Below, in pieces: positions 49,401-60,928 of a stretch of 64,000 nt of DNA. Location of the stretch: assembly GCA_947095535.1 (NCBI GenBank), contig OX352774.1, forward strand, positions 67,952,416 through 68,016,415, given 5' to 3'. Origin of the DNA: Poecilobothrus nobilitatus. Lineage: Eukaryota; Arthropoda; Insecta; Diptera; Dolichopodidae. Position 1 is the first letter of the stretch; each line of letters begins with the position of its first letter. Below the pieces are notes generated by a model, which did not search any database, was not told the origin of the DNA, and saw only the letters and a program-made list of their open reading frames with translations. The position numbers and the translations under genes were made by a program.

Positions 49401-52360
49401 TTACTAAGTTAAGGTTATTTTTATTGTAAATGAAATAGTTTTTTCTTCAAAACTGTATTATGTATATACATAATGTCTATAGAGTGTACTAAAATTACTG
49501 GAGTAAAAAATTCATAAAATTAATTGTATTTACATTATTTCAATACTTCAATCCCGTAAATTGTCGCTAGATGTATTGTTGTAATATAAACAAATCTAAA
49601 ACCAAATCCATTAAAACGTCTTCAACATATAAATCACATTATTAACATATGCTTTAGATGACATTCATCACAATATATATTATTATATTATTAGTTGTTA
49701 AAACAAATAAAACAATTGTTAATATTTTTATCGTATATAATATCGTAATATTAATACTACCCAAATAAACGGTTCAAAAGAAGTTATTTTTTAAAAAAAT
49801 CGGATAAAACGAAAAAATTTTGAGCATTCGAAGCTAATTTTAAGTCTTTATTTTATTAATCTTCACAAATGGCATATCCACTATATTTTTCCTTTTTATT
49901 ATTTGAACTAAAATTATTGCTAATTAATTAACTAAACTAAAATCTAAAAACTAAATTTACTACCAAATTAGTTCAAATTTGAAAAACAACTGAACTGTTT
50001 ATTATTTTTAGTAAAAATTTAAGTAAGTCTTTAGTTTTTGTTAAAAAAAATATTTTTAATAAGTCTCTTTAACAAAAAGGAATAGAAATTTATCAATCGT
50101 AGGAGAAATAATATCTGAAATTTTTTTACTTTCTTTCAGAAAAGTGTGATTAAAGGACCACTAATTGACGGTCAAGTATAAATTTCCACAAAATAAAGTA
50201 TGAGTACATACTCCACAGTTTAATTAATGACTTTGCAATCTGAACATTTATAAAAGAATATAAATATTTTAAGTAGAATTGACAATTCTTCTACTAATTG
50301 TCATTATTGTTGCAACAAATGTGGTTAAACTGCTTTATAGGAATTCTTGACCTTTTTTTAAAAAACAAAAAATTCTCTTTAACTAAAAGTTGGGGTACTA
50401 ATGGTTCTGAGGTACATACTTTAGTTTTACGGAACTTAAGAAATTCGAGTTTTGTTGTCAATATTAAAAATTTTATGCTATATTGTTATTATATTATAAA
50501 GATTGTACTGTATTCGAGCATTTAAGTAATCAACAATACTTATATAATAATAATTTTTGTATGTTTGTAATTATAATTTATAAAATACAGAAACAGAAAT
50601 ATAAACAGAAAAAAAAAAAAAAAATACAGAACATAATATAAATATAAAAAATAATATAAAATAAAATTACTAGGAGAAAAAGAAAACATAAACGATTAGC
50701 ACATTCAATTTAGATATGATGAAAATTATTAGGTTAGTATATAATAAGTATGTAGGTCCATCTAAAATACATACATATAATATACAAAATTAAAAAAAAT
50801 ATAATTAATGGATGAAAATTATTAAAACATAGGGAAAGAGATAGACAAATAAAACAGAAACAGAAGATGAAGAAATTAAGAACAAATGTATGTATATAAT
50901 ATTACATATTATGACGGTTTGAGGAGATCGGAAAGATCAAGTAAGCTTCAAAAATAAAAAAATATTTCTACGATGAATTGGTTATATTGTAGATAGATGA
51001 ATATTGTATAATATTATAAGATACATGGTTATAAACATTTTATACATATAAGTGCGTACTTTTTACACACTTATATGTATGTACATATATATAAAAGCTA
51101 AATATAATTACTAAAAACAAAAATTCAAAAATGCTACAATACCTATAATATACTTATATTATATGTATACAGTATAACCCTATCTATAAAATTTTATATA
51201 GGTAGATATTATATAAATAAAAAAAAAAAAAAAACATATAAATATTATTTTTCACAATTTTTTAGTTATAAATCATAACATTTTATATACATATACATAT
51301 ATAATATTATATAATATATACGTATGTAAAAACAGAATTCTGTATTTAATTATAAAGAAACATAAAATAAAAAGAGATAATGAAAGAAAAAAAAAAAAAA
51401 TAAAATAAAATAAAACTAAGTTAATGAAAATAGCATTTCAAAAACAAAAAAAAAATGTTTTTGGTTTTCTTTACTTAAATTTCCAAAAAACTTTAATTTC
51501 TTTTCTTTTTTTTTCTTTTTTCTTACTTCAATTTTTCCATAATTTTTTTATTTTTGTTTTTCAATTTACAAATGTATATTTAAAAAAACTAAAATATTAA
51601 TTTTGTAAAGTAAACTTTAAAATATTTTTTGTAAAGTAGGTACCGTTAAATATTCCTTTCACCTTTACATTTACACCTTTACATTGGATATACCTATACA
51701 TATATTACATTTTACTCTGTCATAAACTCCTTTTATATAAAATCTTACTTCAATTGAAATGGTTTAATAGCATAATGGTATCAGAAAGTATTACTTCATT
51801 GGTTGAATACGATATGTCCCAATTTGAATTTCTTTAAAATAGAAAAACTAGTCCCTTGAATTCTAGAGAATTAAAATACCATGTTCTTTACAACTTATAC
51901 AATATTTTTTGATTCAAAATTGATTATTTTTATAATTATAATATATAACATTGCAAGGTAACTGGAGCAAAACAAACCCATATGTGAGAATTTTTTTTTA
52001 TACTCGTACTAAAACTTAAAAACAAGAACTTAAATCTATCTTACAATTAGTTAACGATGTTTGAAAAAATATGATTATTGTTTACATATAATTTCTTGTT
52101 TCAAATAATTTTTGATTTTTTTCGAATGAAAAGGATTTGCTGACATTAGTAGCAATTATGTTTAAATTTATCATAATAATTTTCAATATTTTTTTGAATC
52201 ATATACTCATATTCGCTTCTTGGTGAAGCCTGGTATTAAATAAAGTGTAAAACTTTTTAGTAACTATACAATTAATTGTTAAGAATAAGTGTAAAACTTT
52301 TGGTATTTGATTCAATTTTATAGAATTAAAAAATTCAATTAACATTCACACACAACACAA
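46442..52360. other. AT-rich background, no gene seen
   Basis: Poly-A/T (46740-47300, 48470-48700, 50600-50660, 51200-51500), a CTG-type tract (about 47188-47212) and a short ATAGATACGG direct repeat near 49160-49182. A more complex patch at 47770-47880 has a frame with HYESNADVCNRRVQSNSFDS but no recognisable family. Confidence 0.5.
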
Positions 52361-52725
52361 ACTTAGTATATCGTCTTGCGTTTCTATTTCCCAATATCAT
52401 AATATCTTTATTTTATTACTTTGAATTATACCGGAATTAAACAACCATTTTTAAGCAGCTTGATGAATACAATCGATCAAAAATTTTTATTTTATAAATT
52501 GCATAAATTTATTTTCAAAATAATTTCTGGAAAGTGTTATTTCACTCTTTTCACACTTGTAAGTTTAATAGAAAATTTGTTTTTTTCACCAACACGAAAC
52601 TTTAAATCTAGAAAAATTTTTTATTTGGAAACCCATAGAACTAAATATGGGCTCTATGTACCTGTGGTTAATGTTCAACGCCCTTTTAACAATTTGTTCT
52701 TCTTCTAAATTTAATCATAATAAGT
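52361..52725 (+). pseudogene. Probable LINE ORF2 C-terminal remnant
   Basis: The frame at 52421-52705 encodes 95 residues, ending with SRKIFYLETHRTKYGLYVPV followed by FNNLFFF. The phrase HRTKYGLYVPV...FNN matches the usual ending of insect jockey-type ORF2 proteins (form fhRTnYGxneP...cxxFN), a family comparison from memory. The frame is open to the stop, but only the tail is present, and nothing upstream reads as reverse transcriptase. Confidence 0.5.
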
Positions 52726-53459
52726 ACATATATATAGAAGAAAAATTTTAGAAAAAAAATTGATCTACTATGTAATTAAAATTGAATAAATAAATAAAAT
52801 ATAAACTTTAACTATGGTCAGAACTCATTTTGTAAGTATGAGTATAACCCCATTCAATAAGAATCTACTGAATGCTAAATATTATACTCAAATAGAGCCA
52901 TTTCTAAATAAATACAAAATAATTTTTTTTTTTCAAAATTTAAAACTTGTATTTATATAGTATAGTACTTATAATTAAAATTTACGAATCGTTCTAAACT
53001 AACTCTAATGGTTAGTTGACGAATGTTGGATTATAATAATCAAACTAAAAACACTTTTAAACAATTGCAGTAATAAAATATTTCCCGTACAATTTTCGTA
53101 TTAAAACAAATGTTTCAATATAATAAAAAATAAATAAACATCTTTTTTTTTTTTTTATATAATATAAGAAGAGATGAAAAAAGCGCGTATACTTGATATT
53201 AAAATCAAATAACATTTTGTAGAATAAAATGGTTATAGTGAAATGCTAATTTTGAAATTTGTATATATTTAAATTTCTATTAAAATGTTTGATTTCCCCT
53301 ATTTATGAAATTTAAAAATATTTTAACACACAGTAACAAAAAAATAAACGTCAAATACTTAAATTATTAAAATAATGATGAATATAAAAGGATTTTTAGA
53401 AAATACTTTTAAAATCTTACTTTTTTAATAATTTTTTTTTTTTATAGTTAAATATTTTT
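52726..53459. other. AT-rich background, no gene seen
   Basis: AT-rich with poly-T near 53144-53156 and 53434-53443. No frame recognised. Confidence 0.5.
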
Positions 53460-53525
53460 CTACTATACTTAGAAATCTCAAATCAAATATGAATAATAAA
53501 TCGCTTACTGTTCCTTGTTATAAGC
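53460..53525 (+). pseudogene. Possible fourth VDALCSL-type LINE tail, fragment
   Basis: TCAAATATGAATAATAAAT at about 53482-53500 equals the same stretch in the reverse complements of the copies at 3826 and 10836, and TTCCTTGTTATAAG follows where they have CTCCTTGTAA. It is very short, so chance in AT-rich DNA is possible. Confidence 0.25.
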
Positions 53526-53759
53526 ATATCAAATTTCCGTTTTAAGTTCAGAGTGGAAAGGAAATTGGAAGATATAAATTTTAAAATTGCCAAACAGTTA
53601 TCTATCTCAATCGTTTTTTTTTTTTAACTAATAAAACCATAAAAAGTCAATAAAAATAATAAAATAAAAAAATTGTAAGTTAAGTTTTGAAATAAATTCA
53701 ATTTTTATAATGTGTTTTTATAGTTAGATATTTTGATAGTATTATGTGATTTCTTTTTT

Positions 53760-54075
53760 TTTTCCTAAGAGTGGTGGGAATCTTCCAAAGACACTAAGAA
53801 TTCTCCATTGGTATAGTGTCATATTCTTACTGAATAAACCCACCTCCTCCTTTAGTTAATATAATGGGATGAAATCCTTATGTGCTAACTTATAGTATAT
53901 TGGTTAATAAGTAGGGTTAGGAGAGGATAGAGTAAGAATGCGAAAAAATTGAATTGGGAGTGGGACTGTAAGAGAACAATAAATTTTATGCTAACAGTGA
54001 TTATAGTTATATCAACAGTTCCAACATACAGCTAGTATATACAATACGTTCCGGCATATGGTAATAACTGAAGGC
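53760..54075 (-). pseudogene. LINE-like remnant, GFIPLYWL family copy 3 (inverted)
   Basis: On the minus strand GATTTCATCCCATTATATT, then TTTATTCAGTAAGAATATG and a GGAAGATTCCCACCACTCTT-type end align with 5385-5510. Its upstream part (TCTTACAGTCCCACTCCCAA, and TATGCCGGAACGTATTGTAT) aligns with 55736-55850. It has indels and stops, so the frame is lost. It lies 1.7 kb from copy 2 in the opposite orientation. Confidence 0.5.
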
Positions 54076-55413
54076 AACACCAGTGTTACTGTAACCTCTA
54101 GAAACATATTTTTAAAATAATTAAAACTAAGAGATTATTAAAGAATTGAGAAAATTACAAAATAATTTATTAGTAAACTTATAATGTTGTAAATTTTTTG
54201 GAAAAATTATGTAATAAAGGAACATAACATTATTTAAAATCAATAGTAAAACATATTTAAAGCTTGAAAAGATTGGAGACAAACTTAAAAAATGTCAAAA
54301 ATTTCTATTCTTCTAAAGTATCAAAAGGAAAAATGATTATAAAGTTGTAATTAATTTTAATATATTAATCTTAATATTAAATTCTATCTTCGTCCCAAAG
54401 TATATATATAAGTATATTATATACAATATATATATATATGTATATATATGTGTATATTTTAAACCTTATTTTTTTTCTTCTGTAAGAAAATAAAAAAACA
54501 AATTAAACCAACAGGGAACATTATAAGGATAATTACAATTTTAAGAAAATATTTATTTTTCTTTATTATTAAATTTTTTTTCTTTCATAATACCTACCTC
54601 AATTAAATAATGATAAAAAAGGGCATAATTTCCTTTTTTGTTTTTTTTTTTTGCACTTTATACCTGATAACTATAAAAACATGTTCATAAAAAATGTTAT
54701 AAAAAACGCCAGACACGTGCCAAATTAGTACTTCTTATTTTGAAGAATTAAAAAAAATATAGTAGTAATAGTTTTTTATTCGATCTTCTTAAGAATAATA
54801 CCTATAACTGTCTATATCTTTATTTTTTATCCCCTTTTTCATAATATACTATAATTTATTAAGAAGTTGACAAGTCTTGGTAAATAAACGATAATAGTTT
54901 AATTTTTTGTTGTTTTTTTTTTTTAATAAGAATTAGGGGAAATAACCCTCTTTTCTTGATAGGTTTTGCAATTACTATTTAATATAATTTATAATACACT
55001 CATAGTCTATTTTTTTTTTGAGTTCACTTTTTTTTCTTTTGTAATAAACATGTTAAGATGTTATAATTTTAATCTAAAATATATTTTGTCGTGTTGGATT
55101 TATTTAAGATTTAATTATTTTTGTTGATAAATTATCCCAAATTTCAAGATCACATTATTACAATAACAATTGGTACTTGGTTGAATTGTAAAGTGATCTT
55201 ATTCTTATTATAGATCGGGGGAAAGTTAGTTAAGTAATAGATATGTTTATTCTTAAATATTTAATTGATAATTGAACTACAAAATAAACTTTCACAACTA
55301 CATATTATTTTTTTAACAGGTACATGTATCTTTAAATACACACGTTACCTAACCGAGTTCTTGAAGGTACTGAGTTTTAGGTACTGAAGTTTGGAACCTT
55401 CTATTGTGTTTTT
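54076..55413. other. AT-rich background, no gene seen
   Basis: AT-rich with a TATATATATGTATATATATG tract near 54430 and poly-T. No gene recognised. Confidence 0.5.
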
Positions 55414-55465
55414 AAAAAATGTTAAAATAATGGGTGTTCTAAAAAAAGTTAAAATAATGGCTGTT
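55414..55465. repeat. 25-bp tandem duplication, period 27
   Basis: AAAAAATGTTAAAATAATGG and AAAAAAAGTTAAAATAATGG, each followed by a TGTT-type end, at 55414-55438 and 55441-55465. Confidence 0.8.
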
Positions 55466-55732
55466 AAATTTTGACGTCCTTTCAGCTAAAAATACCATTT
55501 TAAAATAGTCACTGTTTTATTATGAATATATCCTCTAAAATTGACACGGACTAGTTTTCATTTTGTGAAAATGTTAACCTCAGAATCTGAATAAAAGGTA
55601 ACATTGTCTTCCATTCTTTTTCGATCTAATGAATTTTGTATTTCAAACATCTTTTTTTCTGTATATTAAAGAGTTCATCTATATTGAAAAAGATGCAGAA
55701 GCAGAGCTAATTATTATCACACGTAGATTGAT

Positions 55733-56040
55733 ATGTTATCCCCATGCAGGAAGGTTATCAATATACTACAACATATTATAACTGTTTATTGCTTCCTAAT
55801 ACTAATGAGCGACTTCGTTTTACTCTTACAGCCCCACTCCCAAATTAAAAGTTTCGTCTTCTCTATATCTTATCTTTTCCTATCCCTACTAGCTATTAGA
55901 CTGCGTTGGCAATTAGAAGTTTCACTTCATTATATTATCATTTTATTATAAAAGAGAAATGGGTTTACTCAGCAAGAATTTGGTTCTATTAAGAGGATAT
56001 TCTTGGTGAGTTTGAAAGATTCCCATCTCCCTCAGGGTAA
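55733..56040 (+). pseudogene. LINE-like remnant, GFIPLYWL family copy 2
   Basis: The open frame at 55733-55948 includes LLQPHSQIKSF and SYLFLSLLAIRLRW, then a frameshift leads into KREMGLLSKNLVL, matching KREIGLVSKNLTL of copy 1 (5304-5545). The 3' part (GAGGATATTCTTGGTGAGTT, then AAAGATTCCCATCTCCCTC) matches both other copies. Shared frame between copies 1 and 2 upstream of the shift supports former coding. Confidence 0.5.
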
Positions 56041-57326
56041 AAAAAATATGCCATTTGTCACCTCAAAAATTCATTTTTAATTGCTTATTCAATACACTTA
56101 ATTTTTTTTAATTTTTATTTTGAATAAATTAAATTTTCTTGTCACATACTGTTCTTAATTTTCGCAATTTAATATCTTTTTTTTAAACTACATATATGAA
56201 TATTAAATTGCGTTAATTACACGGCAACAAGAAATCATATACAAAATATATACATTCCAATCATTCATCAATTTATTAAAAAAAAAAACTGAAATCTTCA
56301 AAGCAAATAATAAAAAAAAAAAATAAAAAAGGACACAACAGAAATAGAAAAAACTAAAAAAAAAAAGCAAGGGATTTTTTTTTGGTCTTAAATCAGCGCA
56401 GTGCCCTTTTATTGAATTTTTTTTTCTATTAAACTATCAATGAAACTATAATCGAGTACATGTAATGCCTTTGTATATGTATATGTGTTCAAATTATATT
56501 GGCAAGAACTCAAGTAAGTAAATTGGCATCCTTACATCATATTGGATTAAGTCAAAAAATCACCCTTCAAAAAATAATAAAAAAATGTTTTTCTTTTTTT
56601 GATACAATTTCCAAAATTTTGGAAAAAAAATTTTTTTTTTTTTTGTATTAAAAAAAAAAGGCGGAGTTCCTTTGGTTTCTAATTTTTAAATAATAGGAAA
56701 ATCTAGTAGAAGATCAATGTAACTTTTGTTGGAAAAATCGACTCTTTAATATAAGATTTATTGAGAAGACCATATTTATTTTATCTAGAATGTTTTATAG
56801 TCTATTATTAGTGAAATGTTCTCTTACAAAATTTACCAATGCAACTTACAAAAATATAAATAGAAAATGTATACGTTTTTTCACATATTTAGTGAATCTT
56901 TTGGAAAATTTCTTCTTATTTTTGTGATTTAGAAATAGATAATGAAAACTAAACAGTAACCTTATAATGACAAATGAGTAGTAGTGAACAGCCTCCTTTA
57001 AATAACAAATTATTGCCATATAGTCAATTTTTTTATTTAAATTCAAATTCTGTTACGATTTAGAAATTATTTTTATATCTTTCTTCGGAAATTTTATGTT
57101 TGTTGCCTGTTCTCGATAAGAATTGACAAAATTAAAGCCTTCTGTACATTGGGTGACATGTTATCAATTATATTGTTGATTAATTGACAAAAATTTTTGT
57201 TATTATTCAGTTTAATAAAAATTAATGTACATAAAATGGCAATGTTTTTAAACTGAATGTGGCAAATATTGACGATATAATTGATAATATAATACTTAGT
57301 ATAAATATTACTAAATATACTTAAAT
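56041..57326. other. AT-rich background, no gene seen
   Basis: Poly-A/T at 56280-56400 and 56580-56660, the rest plain AT-rich. The minus frame at 56846-57046 has no recognisable domain. Confidence 0.5.
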
Positions 57327-57418
57327 ATTACTTACAGTAATAAGAAATAGCACTAATATTTTATATTTATATTTTATTTTTTAAAATATTAGTGCTATTT
57401 TTTATTACTGTAAGTAAT
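57327..57418. repeat. Near-perfect hairpin, 37-bp arms, 18-base loop
   Basis: The left arm 57327-57363 (starts ATTACTTACAGTAATAAG) and right arm 57382-57418 (ends TTTATTACTGTAAGTAAT) are reverse complements with one mismatch, which would be a G-U pair in RNA transcribed from the plus strand. The arms are of mixed sequence (TAGCACTAA inside), not a simple repeat. Flanks do not extend the pairing. It could be a hairpin-RNA or microRNA-like precursor, a tiny inverted-repeat element, or the trace of a template-switch event. No AATAAA, promoter or target duplication was identified. Confidence 0.75.
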
Positions 57419-59243
57419 GTCTGCAGTTACTGTACAGGTGAACGTAACTGTCAATATAATAAACCACCTAATACACTGTCCACATTATGCCTTTTTCAAA
57501 AATCCTATTTTTAACAACCTATGTGCCTCCAAAGTCTTTTTTGGGACTCTGGCGACATTTACAGTAGTAAGAGTTTTTTTCCCCCAAAATTAAATATTTT
57601 TCAACATTCCATCTTTTAATGTGTGCAGTACTAATATGTGACTATTATTATAACTTATTTGTAAATGAAAGTTTTGGATTGATTTTAAAATATCTAATCA
57701 TAACAATGAAAATTTTTTTTGGTTTTTATTAAAAACTCAAACAAAAGAATAGAATCAATGATTACCCATAACAAAATTTTTTTTTTTTTTTTGCCTTTTT
57801 TTGTGAAAAATTTTGATTTTTAGGGTTTTTTTTTTTTTTTGGGTTGTTTTTATCGTTTTCAAAATTTTTATAATTCAAACTATACCTACTTGTTTTATTT
57901 TTTTTATTTTTATATAATATGAATTTCTTGGCACACACATAGTACAGATTACTATAGAAATATGGTGGGGTGAAAGTTACGATTTTAATAAAGAAGAAAG
58001 AGATGGAAATAATTTAAAAGAATTTTTCAATAATAATCGACAAAAATAGTTAAAAAAAAAAAAACTATTTTTTTTTTAATAGTTTTTGGTTTTGAAAATG
58101 AAAATTATTTTAGAAATCAAAACAAAAAAACAAAAAATAAAACAAAACTGATCATAATTTCCCAATAATAAAAATTGTAAAAAAAAAAAACATTTTTCAC
58201 GATCAATATCAGCAGTATTTATTTGGCCTTAGATAAAAACGGTGTACCTCGTCTACAATTGTAGGTGAAACCATCAAATTATACCTATTGGAAAAAAATT
58301 TTTATTTTTTAATTGATAACACGAAAAAAAAAAAAAAATAAAATAAAAGTGATATCGCAATTGTTTTTTTTATAAATAACAAATACATTCAAAACAAATA
58401 TCCGTAATTAAAAATTATAATTTAATATTAAATTTGATAAAAAAAAAAAAAAAAAAAAAACATGCGATAAAAATTAATTTTTTATTAAAATAAAAAATTT
58501 TCCGATAACATAAATGTCAAATGCTTAAGAATTTTTTATTTTTTTTTTTTTTTTTTAACTTTTAAAGCTATTTTTATATGTGTATATGTATTGTTAAATA
58601 AATGTAAATATTGATAAAAATTTTAATTAAAAAATATGAATATTAAACAAAAATAAAAAAAAATAAAAATAAAAAAACAAAAAAAATAAAAATCGAAAAA
58701 AAAGGATTATTTTTTAATATATGTATTATTTCTGTAATTTATAACTATATAAATTTTCATTTAATTTTTTATAACAAATGGAAGTAAACGACAATATTTT
58801 TTAACTAAAAATTTTTTAAAAATAATATATAAATAATATATAAATTAAAAGTGAGAAAAATAATCAAAAAAGAAGAAAATAATTTTAAAATAAAAATTAA
58901 TTTATAATTTATAATTACAATGGATATCAACGAGTATGTAATTTTATTATAATATTAAATTTAAATTATAAAAAAAAAAATAAAATTTTTTTCCTTTTTG
59001 AACAATTAAACTTTGATTAATTTTTAAAATTTTTCTTATTTGACTTTAGATATAGTCTATTTTTTAATTTATCATTTAATAACAAAAAATTGTTGTGATG
59101 TTTATATTTATTATTTGCGTGCACTGAGTTAATGTAATAGTAATTCATTTATAGCAGTTAGATCTAGGATTGGAATTTAGTTATAAACATAGTTTTTGAT
59201 TTTGACCTAACAATACATTATAGTACTAAAGAACATATAACTT
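57419..59243. other. AT-rich background, no gene seen
   Basis: Complex patch to about 57620, then heavy poly-A/T (57770-58700), including 20 A residues at about 58441-58460. No gene. Confidence 0.5.
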
Positions 59244-59410
59244 ATTGGGCCGAATGCATAAAATAGAGTTTGTATACTTAAATTTTACTTTTTTAAGCGA
59301 AAGATCGTTTTAACTTGCAATTTATTTTGCAAAATTTAAACAAAAATGAGTTTTCTTAAAAATGTAAAGTAAGATTTGAGTTGAAGCTCAATTTTATGCA
59401 TTTGACCAAT
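59244..59410. mobile_element. MITE-like element with imperfect terminal inverted repeats
   Basis: The left end ATTGGGCCGAATGCATAAAA (then TAGAGTTT) and the reverse complement of the right end, ATTGGTCAAATGCATAAAAT (then TGAGCTTC), agree, and the similarity continues into an AAATTTTACTTT versus AAATCTTACTTT block. Arms are about 45-50 bases with mismatches and the element is about 167 bases long. It has no coding capacity. Target-site duplication is not clear, so the superfamily is not assigned. Confidence 0.6.
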
Positions 59411-60277
59411 TGTTTTGTGATATATTGGCGGTTACTGAGTTAAAATAGGCAAACACTCATATAGGACTAGTGGTTGTTCAAAACTCCTTTATAATGATTC
59501 TTTTTGATTATTCCCACATACTCTTGCACAAATAAAAAAAAAAAAAGTAAATTTAGTTGGAAGCTAGAATAAAAATTTTGGTTTAACAAAATCTAAGACA
59601 GAAATTATTTATTAATATGAATTTTTCATAAAATTATTGATTACATTATTATATTTTGAAATAATTTCTAATTAATTCAACTTTTCTATAGTCACTATTC
59701 CTTTCATCAACTCTGCTTTTATGAAATTCAATATTGTTTTAATTTTAACATATGAAATATATTAAAAAAATATAAAATATTTTGACAATTTAAAATTATA
59801 CAATTAAAAATATGAATTTAAATTCTATTCTTGTATGTTATTAAATATTTTTAAATTTCATATGTATAGTTATATGTATAGTTATAGTTATAGTATAAAG
59901 TATTAAATAAATTTCTTAATTTTAAATCAATTTATTGATTATTTTTTTTTTGAAAATTTTTTAATTTGATTCTAATTTTAAAATTCATTTCCTCTACTTT
60001 AATTTTTATTTATTAGGAAATCCGCTTACTAAATATTTAAAATTGATTAAAATTGATTAAAATTAACCAAAAACATTCAATTAATAATACAAACAATTTA
60101 TCAAAGGTTTTCATGAATTTTTTCCAAAGGTTTTATTCTGATTATTAAACCTGTTAAGTTTTGTTGCGCTAGGTTTTTCAAAAAAAAAAAACAATTAGAC
60201 TTGGAAAAAAAAATTATACCCCAAAAATACTGATGATTTTTACAAATTTTTATATTCAACTTTTAAAAACCCATACA
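59411..60277. other. AT-rich background with TATAGT repeat
   Basis: Contains a short TATAGTTA-type tandem at about 59860-59896 and AAAATTGATTAAAATTGATT near 60040. No gene. Confidence 0.5.
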
Positions 60278-60335
60278 TCCGAAAATATTAATTAAAATTA
60301 TTCATAAAAATCCGAAAATATTAATTAAAATTATT
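60278..60335. repeat. 25-bp exact direct repeat, period 33
   Basis: TCCGAAAATATTAATTAAAA plus TTATT occurs at 60278-60302 and 60311-60335, with spacer CATAAAAA. Confidence 0.9.
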
Positions 60336-60384
60336 GACTTTGTTTAAAATTTAAATTTTACTTTCATAAATTTAAATTTTTTTT

Positions 60385-60590
60385 AATTCCTTGACACTCC
60401 TATATAAGGGGCATAGCTGGGCATCTACTCTAAGTCATTTATTATTCATATTATATATTATTCCTCTTTTTATTTTTACGCTATCTATATTTATATACAA
60501 GAATTATGTTTTATTATTATTTTATTATATATTACAATACGATATTAATTATAATTTATACGATATATATACTTATTTTTAATCCACGGT
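60385..60590 (-). pseudogene. LINE 3'-end remnant (VDALCSL-type tail), copy C
   Basis: The minus strand ends VDAQLCPL where copies A and B read VDAICSL and VVALCSL. The plus-strand part ACAAGAATTATGTTTTATTA to CGATATATATACTTATTTTT matches 3990-4070 closely, while about 100 bases between the two blocks of copy A are missing here. The overlapping plus-strand frame at 60391-60582 is not a protein. Confidence 0.45.
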
Positions 60591-60734
60591 CCGTTTAAGA
60601 AAGACATAGTTTTAATGAATGTTTTATTTAAGTATTTCCAGACAGACACTAGGTTTGTATCGAAAATAGGCACTGCTAGACTGACATAACTGTATATATA
60701 TTCAGACTGAAATAATTTCAATTTTAAATAAAAT

Positions 60735-60928
60735 ATGGTGTCACGATAGTCTATAAGTGAATAAGAAAATACACTGTAAACCCCGACGAAGTGTGGGTTC
60801 GAATCATACACATGTCGTAAGAATAAATCTCTCTTTCGACATTTACAGCCTATCTGAAAAGAAAAAACTGTATGTAATTTCCTTGTCACATTTATGTGGC
60901 AGGGGAATAAACTTAAAAAAAAAAAATA
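60735..60928 (+). mobile_element. tRNA-derived SINE, copy 6 (most diverged)
   Basis: TGGTGTCACGATAGTCTATA and the arm AAGAAAATACACTGTAAAC are decayed, but GTGTGGGTTCGAAT retains most of box B, and TGTCGTAAGAATAAAT, GACATTTACAGCC and CTGTATGTAATTTCC follow the family order. A-tail at about 60916-60928. The minus-strand frame over it (60545-60889) is spurious. Confidence 0.8.

Noticed and set aside
51757..51815. tRNA-like phrase GGTTTAATAGCATAATGGTA with GGTTGAATACG downstream
   Set aside because: Box A and box B are both weak, there is no stem pairing around box B, and no A-tail or second copy.
60545..60889. 114-residue minus-strand frame with mixed composition
   Set aside because: It runs antisense through SINE copy 6 and the end of LINE copy C, so its composition is explained by the mobile elements.
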